Of a DNA stretch of 64,000 nucleotides, positions 54,631-64,000 are shown piece by piece. The notes beneath the pieces are model-generated. The model saw nothing but the letters and a program-made list of their open reading frames with translations, ran no database searches and was not told the DNA's origin. The stretch's first letter is position 1, and each line of letters starts with the position of its first letter. This DNA comes from Charina bottae (Eukaryota > Chordata > Lepidosauria > Squamata > Charinaidae), in contig JALMGJ010000008.1 in the NCBI GenBank assembly GCA_023362775.1, forward strand, positions 24,504,501 through 24,568,500, given 5' to 3'. Both the position numbers and the translations under genes were made by a program.

Positions 54631-56030
54631 TGTTGTTTATTCGTTCAGTTGTTTCCGACTCTTCGTGACTTCATGGACCAGTCCACGCCAGAGCCCTCTG
54701 TCGGCCGTCACCATCCTCAGCTCCCCAATGGTTGAGTCCGTCACCTCCAGAATACCATCCATCCATCTTGCCCTTGGTCGGCCCCTCTTCCTTTTGCCTT
54801 CCACTTTCCCTAGCATCAGCTTCTTCTCCAGGGTATCCTGTCTTCTCATTATGTGGCCAAAGTACTTCAGTTTTGCTTTTAATATCATTCCCTCAAGTGA
54901 GCAGTCTGGCTTGATTTCCTGGAGTATGGACTGGTTTGATCTTCTTGCAGTCCAAGGCACTCTCAGAATTTTCCTCCAACACCACAGTTCAAAAGCATCT
55001 ATCTTCCTTCGCTCAGCCTTCCTTATGGTCCAGCTCTCACAGCCATAGGTTACTACAGGGAATACCATTGCTTTAACTATGCGGACCTTTGTTGTCAGTG
55101 TGATGTCTCTGCTCTTAACTATTTTATCAAGATTTGCCATTGCTCTCCTCCCAAGAAGTAGACGTCTTCTGATTTCCTGGCTGCAGTCAGCGTCTGCAGT
55201 AATCTTTGCGCCTAGAAATACAAAGTCTGTCACTGCCTCCACTTTTTCTCCCTCTATTTGCCAGTCATCAATCAAGCTCGTTGCCATAATCTTGGTTTTT
55301 TTGAGGTTTAACTGCAACCCAGCTTTTGCACTTTCTTCTTTCACCTTCGTCATAAGGCTCCTCAACTCCTCCTCGCTTTCAGCCATCAAAGTGGTATCAT
55401 CTGCATATCTGAGATTGTTAATGTTTCTTCCAGCGATTTTAACTCCAGCCTTGGATTCCTCAAGCCCAGCATGTCGCATGATGTGTTCTGCGTACAGGTT
55501 CAATAGGTAGGGTGAGAGTATGCAACCCTGCCGTACTCCTTTCCCAATCTTAAACCAGTCTGTTGTTCCGTGCTCTGTTCTTACCGTTGCTACTTGGTCG
55601 TTATACAGATTCCTCAGGAGGCAGACAAGATGACTTGGTATCCCTATACCACCAAGAACTTGCCACAATTTGTTATGATCCACACAGTCAAAGGCTTTAG
55701 AATAGTCAATAAAACAGAAATAGATATTTTTCTGACATTCCCTGGCTTTCTCCATTATCCAGCGGATATTGGCAATTTGGTCTCTAGTTCCTCTGCCTTT
55801 TCTAAACCCAGCTTGTACATCTGGCAATTCTCGCTCCATGAATTGCTGGAGTCTACCTTGCAAGATCTTGAGCATTACCTTACTGGCATGTGAAATAAGT
55901 GCCACTGTTCGATAGTTTGAACATTCTTTAGTGCTTCCCTTTTTTGGTATGGGGATATAAGTTGATTTTTTCCAATCTGATGCCCATTCTTGTGTTTTCC
56001 AAATTTGCTGGCATATGGCATGCATCATGC
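54631..56030 (-). mobile_element. BovB (RTE) LINE, 5'-truncated, RT frame intact
   Basis: Minus-strand BovB, 1.4 kb. A short AATTAT duplication (54624-54629 and 56031-56036) may be its target site. Inverted relative to the 46306 copy and nearly identical to it. Confidence 0.93.
54637..56028 (-). CDS. BovB reverse transcriptase (truncated)
   Basis: 463-codon frame. It begins inside the reverse transcriptase (WKKSTYIPIPKKGSTKECSNYR, motif 1-2 region), with LPDVQAGFRKGRGTRDQ, then FIDYSKAFDCVDHNK, GVRQGCILSPYLLNLY, LRYADDTTLMAE and the C-terminal region to RSRKQLNE-type end (KSRKQLNE). All palm Asp residues are present. The endonuclease and first reverse transcriptase part are lost, so the first ATG is incidental. 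Full BovB ORF2 is roughly twice as long. Confidence 0.9.
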   Translation of the reverse strand: MMHAICQQIWKTQEWASDWKKSTYIPIPKKGSTKECSNYRTVALISHASKVMLKILQGRLQQFMERELPDVQAGFRKGRGTRDQIANIRWIMEKARECQKNIYFCFIDYSKAFDCVDHNKLWQVLGGIGIPSHLVCLLRNLYNDQVATVRTEHGTTDWFKIGKGVRQGCILSPYLLNLYAEHIMRHAGLEESKAGVKIAGRNINNLRYADDTTLMAESEEELRSLMTKVKEESAKAGLQLNLKKTKIMATSLIDDWQIEGEKVEAVTDFVFLGAKITADADCSQEIRRRLLLGRRAMANLDKIVKSRDITLTTKVRIVKAMVFPVVTYGCESWTIRKAERRKIDAFELWCWRKILRVPWTARRSNQSILQEIKPDCSLEGMILKAKLKYFGHIMRRQDTLEKKLMLGKVEGKRKRGRPRARWMDGILEVTDSTIGELRMVTADRGLWRGLVHEVTKSRKQLNE

Positions 56031-56036
56031 AATTAT

Positions 56037-59000
56037 AGTAAGATATTAATTTAACAGGCTGCTCAGGGGAAAGGTTTGTCTATTAAACATCCATTAAATA
56101 AACCACCCCAAATATCCATTAAATCAAAGATTTCCCACTTTTTTTCTTTCCTTTCCCAAAGGTTGATGACAGGATCTTACAAAGATGTGGTTCAACGAAA
56201 GGCAGTTTGAAAATTCTGTTCTAAGGGATGTAGTTCTCCATACCAGCTTTAGCAACTGTTGAAGGACCCCTTTTAATTCGCATGCTCAGTCAGCAAGGAA
56301 GCATGGTTGAAGCTGGAGTTGTGGTGGAAGAAAGGAATTGTTGCTGCAACCACTTCCAAGTTTTTATCTACCAACCCATCCACCTACTTAATCAAGCCAT
56401 CTTCCTTTCACCTTCCTTAGCTGCCTCCCTCATCCTGGTGTGCCACCTGATTGAACTTAGCGGCATCTTCCCAGCCTCCCTCTTTTGATTTAGCTATCAC
56501 TGTGGCTACGCCAGGCTGCTGCTCATTGGCTTGCCCATTCTTAACAGTGCCTTCCTTCCTTTCCTTTCTTCTCATCTAGAACTCAACCGTGAAGCGTGCA
56601 CAGAAGTATACATACTGTATCTATTCTTTTTAGGGGAAGCAGTGACTGTTGTCTAAAGTGCTTTCCCAAATAATGGACAAATCCATTTAGAGGAGGGGGT
56701 GTCTGGTTAAAAAAATCTTATCTTTTGTATTGAAAGTACTAAACGTAAGTCTATTACTGAAAATGTACTGTGGAGATTCCCCCCCCCCCCCTTAAGATAG
56801 TAGATGGTTGAGTTGGTTGCTTTAAAGATGATTAATTGCCTTTCCAATGCTGACTGTTTTGTTCATCTTATACTGTCTTTCATGTGTCATGCTTGGACAT
56901 TTGATCAGTTATCTCGCTCTTTAACTTTGCAGATCCAACAGTTTGAGAGCCATCAGGAAAGATCTGATTCATTTCACTCTACTTGCGTGAGGATTGCACC
57001 TCAAATGTTTAGCAGCTGCCAAGTCTTATAAAGTGCATAAGTAAATTATGAAACATGTTTGGCTTTGCTCCAGCCTTGGTTCACATAGAAGTCATTCAGA
57101 ATTTCTCAACTATGAAAAAAAAAGGACTGACAACAATGGTTCTACATTTTAAAAAAAACTGTGCAGAAATGCACATACCCTTTTAGAAAAACTTTCCTGG
57201 TTATAGCTATAGAACAATGCAAATAAAGCTGTTTTTCATTTATGTTCCAGATAAGCTCCAGGAATCTCCACATTATTTTTGTTGTTGTTGCTTTTTAATT
57301 TGAGCTGCACCATTCCTAGACTGTCCTAACAGGTCAAATCTAGGAAACGATATGGATCCAACTAATAAGGGAACTTCCCCATGGCATCATTTCTACCCTC
57401 TAAATCCCCCCAGAACAGTTTGAAATAGGCCCACCAATCATTTTCACTCCTGCTGATCTCAGAAAGTTAAGAACATACTAAAAAATCAAGGCCACAGTCA
57501 GGACTCTCCCTTCAGTTCACCCTAACCCAGCTCTTCATTCTGATGCAAAGAATAACTATATAATTAATTTAATTTAATTTAATTTAATTTAATAATCATC
57601 CCTCCCTTCCACTTCATTGAAAAATGAAATGAAATGAAATAAATTTCAGGTTCCACCACCATTCACATTTTCAGTATATGTTGTATGTGTTAGTACTTTG
57701 CAAAAAATATCTGAGGGTTTGCAGCAATAACAGCTTGGTAACCAGGTAAATCTGTCCAGCTATTAAACTATTATTGTTCCTGTATTACAAATCCCACTGA
57801 AATCTCTGAGGATGGGATGATATTTTGTCATGAATTTTGCTACTAGGTCTTTTTCCTTTAAAACTACCACTACTACAATGTTTAGTAGTGTACTAAACCT
57901 AAGTCTATTACTGAAAACTGTGGAGAACACTACTACATTGTTCCAGGCTGCAACAGTGGATAAAACAGGGGTGAGATTTTCTAACTTACTTTTTAAGCAT
58001 TACCACATCTCAGCAGTGCAACTATTTCCACTTCATTGAAGTAACCAAAACCCCTCACCTCCCCATTCTGCCATAAAAAAGAAGAATTAAATTAAAAAGT
58101 CCAAGTAGCCTGATACTTTGGACATTCATTTGTCCCCTGTTAAAAAGAAGGGAAGAACTCTCACAGATTTCACCTTTGTTCGGTCAAGCCAACTTTCACC
58201 CTTAGATTCCTACTAGGGTGGCTGAAACTCAGGAGCTGGAAAGATTGCCGAGGGAATAGGACTACTGCTTCAAAAATGAAATGTCTGAGCCTTTCATAGG
58301 AGTGACCTTAGTCTTCCTATATATACCCCTTTGGTCTCTTGATGGCATTCTCATTAGGTCATAAGTAGCAGTAAATCCAAAGGCATTATAAAGTTGTAAA
58401 TTCAATCCAAATTCATACAAACAGACTCACTGGTAGGTCATATTGTAAAAGCAGAAAGAGAGAAAGTCCAAAGGCAAAACAAATCATATTTGCAGAACAG
58501 GGTTCCAGGCAGCTATGAGGTCTGTTCTTCCACTCTGCCTATATAACTGTAAATGTGACTGGAAAATTGTCATGCATGGCATCTATTGAGAGATCAAGCA
58601 TTTTGTTTCAACACATTAGATCCTGCTAGTCTCAACACAATAGATTCCACCAGAGCAGAGTTTGATAGCTGTTAATGGACTTCTATAATAGATGTGCCTT
58701 CACTGGCTGTATAGTTTCATGAAGTTCTACTGTAAATGCCAGCAACACACAAAGATGATTTTAACAAAAATCCTTTTGCTGGTTCTTCAGTGCTGTAAGT
58801 ATCATAGAGGTTGATTAGAAGACTGGTCAATCATGAAAAAAATGTAATAGCCTCCTCTAACTCATATATCCCAGGACTGGTTTTGAAGGACATATTGCCT
58901 GATAACTGGTGATGATATCTGGCCACAATTAGTATGGCTACACAAAGCACAAGAGGTGCTTTGCAATGCACAGGAGCATGTATGAAGTGTTTTTCTGTGA

Positions 59001-60570
59001 ATCAATAAGGCAGCCAAGTTTTTGCTGCACCTTTTTAACTATGAACAAAGTGTGCACCAAGTTCTAGACAGCAAGTTAAGATTTAAAGATGTAGATGGGT
59101 TGTTAAATAATATTTATAAATTTGGAATATTTTATCTATATATGAAGAAATTTGGACCTACCTATTTTGGAGTATTGAAAAAAAGATAGGTGTTCTTGGA
59201 AAGACACTTGTACCAGATATCAAAGGATGGTTTGACAAAATGTGTGTACTCTCAGCCTTTGAACTGGCCTTCATTAACACTATGGAAGGACTGGATAATG
59301 TGATTCTGTGTGGTCAAGGTTTAATGCGTTCAAACCAAAACTGAATTATTTTATATATATTCACAATTAATCTCCTTTACTTCTTGTTATTTTATTTATT
59401 TTCTTCTATGTCTTTTTTGTGTGCATTATATGTTCTTTTTCTTTTGATGTTTCAGTTTATTAAAACAATGTATTCAAAGCTATACATGCAAATGCTTTCA
59501 TTAGTAGGGACCCTCTGTTGTCAGAGCTGTAGCTCCAATATACAGTAAGTATTTGTAAGTTCATAAAAGCTGTAATGGTGAATTCTGTATTTAACTATGT
59601 GGAATATGTGAAGAAGTGTTTTCTTACACTTTGTAAAAAAAGTTATGTCGAATTATAGTGGGACATATTTAAAATGTAACTTACCTTTAAAATACATCAT
59701 AAGTAGCTGGAAAAAGGATGACAATGACCACGAATGACTAATGACCACTTTAAACAGTCATCGCAGAGTTTTTCCTTGTAAAATTCCAGATGCTGACATC
59801 CATAGTTTATGGGGAACAAAACAAAACTATTTAATGTAACTGCTGATGGGTTTCCCAGATGAAACAGATTTTTTAAAAATACAACAATAAAATGTAATAG
59901 GTTCCATCTTTGTTCACTATGAAATGAAAAAAAGAGCAGTTGGCAAGTGAATATTTCCCTGTGAATCAGATTTTGCTGTGTCAGATAATTATACTGTTTC
60001 TTCCATAAAAAAAGAATATTGGTAACAATAATAATAACAACCATACAACCATAATAATCAATTAATTGTCATATATACAGATGCATAATTCTTGAGAAGT
60101 GATTTAAAACTTAAGTTGAAGATTCACAGAGAAAAACAAACTCTCATTAATAAGCTATGATTAACTGGGACCACTGGGCCTTGGAATTTTGGACCACACC
60201 TGACCATCCATTTAACCCAACTATTAAATGTTTTGTTACCTTGTCATGGAGGTGTTCCCTTCCTACCACTTTCCATAGCAAAGTTTATTTTCCTACCCTG
60301 ACACCCTCAGAGGTTGAAACCTAGAGGGATAAAAGAGTGAGCTGAAAAATAATAGGACATGAAAGTATTAAACTTCTCAAGCCATTTGTAATACAAAAAG
60401 ATGCCTTGTGTAGAATCAGATCTTGGTTCGGTTAGCTCAGTAGTTGTCTACGTAGGGCGAGGAATCCTATAGCCAGCCGGTAAAATGCAGCCTTGAGCCC
60501 AATTTTTATGTCTCATAAAGCTCCAGATCATACCACCAAACTGACCAACTAATCAACCAAAAAACTGACA
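56037..60570. other. AT-rich DNA, no gene seen
   Basis: Includes a C10-11 run near 56780, and an (AATTT)n array at 57561-57594 followed by an AAATG-type run near 57620-57640. No supported gene or named element. Confidence 0.45.
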
Positions 60571-60800
60571 GCCGGTTTGGTGTAGTGACTGAGGTGCTGG
60601 GCTAGAAACCAGGAGACTGTGAGTTCTAGGCCTCCCTTAAAGCCACCTGGGCGACCTTGGGCCAGTCACTCTGTCTCAGCCCAATCCCCCTCACAGGGTT
60701 GTTATTGTGGGGAAAACCAGAGCATTAGGTATAAATGCTGCCTCAAGTTGACCAAAAATAAAGGTGGAATTAAGAATAAAAATTAAAAAATAAACCAGTG
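60571..60800 (+). mobile_element. tRNA-headed SINE with L2-type tail
   Basis: Plus-strand relative of the 37600 SINE: GCCGGTTTGGTGTAGTG head, GTGAGTTCTAGGCC B box, GCGACCTTGGGCCAGTCAC core, CACAGGGTTGTTATTGTGGGG, then GTATAAATGCTGCCTCAAG and an A-rich tail. Confidence 0.8.
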
Positions 60801-63800
60801 GCATATTCTTAAATAAAGCAGGCCAGGTGTCTTAGGCATCTTATTTTATGTTAATGTACATCAAAAAGCAAAACAATAAATACATTAAAGAATAATATGG
60901 CTCCTTGGATGTAGAAAAGGAAAGTTGGACTGACAGAAAGCAAGCAAGCCCCTAACTACAAAAGCAATTCCATGGTCTAAAGTCAGTCGGGTTTTCCTGA
61001 TGTCAAGGTTCTTCCGGATGCAGTTGGAGTTATAATGGATTAAAACTGGGAAGTTATAGGAAAATTGAGCTACAGAAACAGGAAGCTTACGTTTTCCCTA
61101 GTGGTCTTCTAAGCACTAATCACAATCAATTGGAGTTAATTTCCAAGACGTGGTGGTGGACTGATATGCAATCAGTCTTCTTTCAGTCTTAAAAATTTAA
61201 GATAACTGCTGAAATGGAGCAAGACTCTTTGTTGTTGTTTATTTTTTCCCCACCACCAAATTAATTTTCTCTTGTATTTAAGGTTAGGCCTTACCCCAGT
61301 CTTATGCCACTATATCCTGCAAACAATCACAGGCTACCACAAAATCATGAGCCTATGATGTTTTGGGGTAATAGTTCTTCCACAATTGCTCCCAAAAGAG
61401 CACACAAGATGACAACAAAAAAGGGAAACAACTTTATATTTATTATTATGGCAAAGCTGCTAGTGATAAATTATGGAGGGAAAAGAAAGGACCGAAGGAT
61501 AATTGAGTGAAAAACAAATGTCAGTCAGAGTAAACACAGCAGATTCTACTGAACCTATTTGCAAAATGTCAGAGGAGTTGTTTTCCCTCACAATATTTGT
61601 GCTGGTATAAAGGGACTGCAGTTTAATTAAATTTCCCCACTGACATTGGATATTCCACTCCATGTCACTTTGAGATCTTGCTAGGATGAAGTACAGCATT
61701 CTGATTAAAGGATGCAGCAGTCTCCTCCCTGCATGAGATCTAAATTAGATGAATGTTGGCCTACTTGTCTGCTGAAAGAACACCACTAATATGGATAAGT
61801 TCTAAAACGTTCCTGGTAGGACATCTTCAACATCTGTTGAACACCGCCCAAAAGTGGACAAGAGGATTTACCTCAAAGACTTAAATCTCAAGTAACATAG
61901 GGTATTAGGTGTTCTTAGTGAACTATGGCACATCCTATCTTAAAAAATGTATAAGTTTAACTCTCCTTTAACAAATGGCAAGTGTGATTAAAAAAATATG
62001 GAAGTTGCATCTTTGCAGTTCTATTTCTTAATATTTTGTGAGTATGTAGTATTCAGACAGTTCCTAGGAAGTTTCCATCACAATATTTACAGGCGAGCAG
62101 CAGAACTAAACCATGTTTGTAAGGCCTTTTATCTTCAAGCATCTTATAAACAATGATAGGGTATAAATGGCTGTTTTGGTTACTCTCTGCAACTATGAAA
62201 AAGTGGGTTGAGTCCATTTGATTCTGTTGGTTGATCGGAATCCATAAGAATGTTACAATTGACTTAAAGATTTGTTGGCTTCCTTCTTGAATTTGGGAAT
62301 AACAAAGAATGGGAAAAGGATCAGAAATGAGAAATGACCATAATTTCTAAAGTCTGCAATTCATCTTAAACAACATAGTACAATTGAACATTTTGATGGG
62401 TTATATGTGAGAGCAAGAGATGAGAGCAAGAGAAAATGCTAGCTTGCTGTACTTGTTCCAGAAACACTTGAAAATATTGTCTGCCACCAGATATATGGTA
62501 AGTACAATTTTCTGAATACCCACTCATACAGTATCTGGTGGTCACCAGATTGGGTAAACCTGCTCTAAATCTATTTGGTAACATAACAATACAGTATGTT
62601 ACATTGATATTGGCCTATCCTGTGCTCAGGCAGTAGCATTCTCCATGTTCAGCATGGCAGCCAACTGTTACTAAGAAGAAAGCACAATGACCATGGTAAC
62701 GTAAGATTCTACTTTAATCTTTAATCTTTGAAGGCTTTTAGTAACAAGGATATTTTGAGGATAGGAAACAGTGCCTTGAAGTCATTTCTCACTTACAGTA
62801 ACTGTTAATTACAATGTATAAATGTCATGGTTTATACCAACTGAAAGTAAACCAGTACTTAACTTTAGCAAAAGAATCTAATAAAGGTAAAAAATGCCAA
62901 TAAATCTGTTTTTCAAAACAGCGATCTGCAGCAAAATTAGGATTATTCACAAAGGTAATATAACAGATGACATGAAAGGACCAGAGTATCCTTACCATAG
63001 ACTAATACTATTGAAATCAGTAGAATTTACTTTTTTGAGTTAAGTTGCAGATTTCTAATGCAACATATCCCAGAAAAGCGAGAATAATAGCTAAAGTTTC
63101 CTCTGATTATCTTTTTGATTATGTTCTGAAATGCTCATTAAAAAAAATGAATAGAAAGAAAAGTTAAGAATAATATCTAATACCATATCTAGTATTAGTT
63201 CCTTCTATTCCCAGAGTGGCATGCGATGTTTGGATAGAGAATAACATTCTTGATTATGGCTAAGGGAGCAGTGAAATAAAATGAAGAAGAATGTTGATGT
63301 TCAGGTTTCCATGAGATAATATTATTCAGGTGTAAAAGGTTCATAAATTGGAGTAAAGTTCTCTAGTTGATTTCAAAATAAGGAGAAGAAAGTTGAAGTG
63401 GGGAGAATGAATATCAGCTCAAAAGGCAGAATAAGACTAATAAAAGAATTTGATTTGGTACGTTTCATCCCCTGTACCCCCCCTCCACCCCCATTTGAAA
63501 TTAACCTTCTGATATGCTGTGCTCAGCTGTTAAAATTGTATGCAATAAACAGCTGGGATGAAAATGTCCAAGAAAAGTTGTTTTCTTTTCCTTTTTTCTT
63601 TTTTAAGTGTAAAGAAAGGAATATGCTGGTGCATTAAACATTCAGTGTTTTTTCAATGCCTGCCAGAATGGTATCCCCAAAGCTTTCACAAGCTGCATTC
63701 TGTTTGTGCAGTAAACAAGCAGCAGCTTCTGCACCTATGCACGTTTGTTTACTAAATATAAGGAAACAATGGAGTTCAATTAAAAGTAGATTAGTCGCAC

Positions 63801-64000
63801 ATGTACCAAAGGAACGTGTACTTAACTGACTATGGCAAATCTGACTCCAATTAAATCCTCAGAGAGGCTGCTTCAGCATGCCTGTCTAGGCCTTGTCAGT
63901 ATCTTCCTGTTAGACTGAAGGCTGGGTGGTTTTGAAATATGTTAAAATGAACATGTAATAATTGAAGGGCAGATGTTGTCTTAGCAGAGGTTTGCTGCAA
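60801..64000. other. AT-rich DNA, no gene seen
   Basis: No coding region. 63600-63800 is repeat-free and contains GTTTGTTTAC (forkhead-like) and AACAATGG (SOX-like) sites, so it could be a regulatory element, but this is only a motif reading. Confidence 0.4.

Overview
The window reads as AT-rich, gene-poor nuclear DNA of a vertebrate, most likely a squamate reptile (lizard or snake). The pointers are several BovB (RTE) LINE copies, a Sauria-type SINE, tRNA-headed SINEs with either a BovB-type or an L2-type tail, a Tf1/sushi chromovirus, a Penelope-like element, an R4-clade LINE, and old L2 and CR1 debris with hAT MITEs. I found no host protein-coding exon and no cellular RNA gene. All convincing coding sequence belongs to transposable elements. 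Species and chromosome cannot be told from the sequence alone.

Layout. 1-3253 is almost blank (one LINE tail, one MITE). 3254-3870 is the 3' part of a Penelope-like element: a GIY-YIG endonuclease fragment, a hammerhead-ribozyme-like motif and a 58-bp perfect inverted repeat. Abutting that hairpin is a complete Ty1/copia retrotransposon (3875-9373, minus strand) with two 670-bp LTRs in which I saw no difference, a 5-bp target duplication and one uninterrupted gag-pol frame. After a blank stretch come a possible LTR relic, a CR1 relic split by a hAT MITE, and a second hAT MITE. 13419-19315 is a full-length Tf1/sushi chromovirus (minus strand) with 356-bp LTRs differing at 3 sites, gag, a pol frame with two stop codons, a chromodomain and a self-priming primer-binding site. 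19490-22161 is a 5'-truncated R4-clade LINE (plus strand), itself hit by an 84-bp LINE tail and by a copy of the hAT MITE seen at 11899.

22.2-64 kb is a typical mosaic: BovB fragments (23928, 26553, 46306, 54631), L2 relics (22641, 30688, 45955/47488, 49225, 49640), hAT MITEs (24933, 31052 and weaker ones), a second Penelope 3' end (27698), SINEs (37600, 50646, 54205, 60571), microsatellites and long unannotated AT-rich stretches. The two younger BovB copies are nearly identical and lie in opposite orientation about 7 kb apart.

How the parts work together. The copia and sushi elements each encode a capsid protein, protease, reverse transcriptase, RNase H and integrase, and look recent. The copia copy appears coding-competent; the sushi copy is broken by two nonsense codons. 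BovB is the likely source of retrotransposition machinery for the SINEs that share its 3' tail. Nesting gives relative ages: Penelope is older than copia, R4 older than its hAT MITE, CR1 older than its hAT MITE, and L2 older than BovB.
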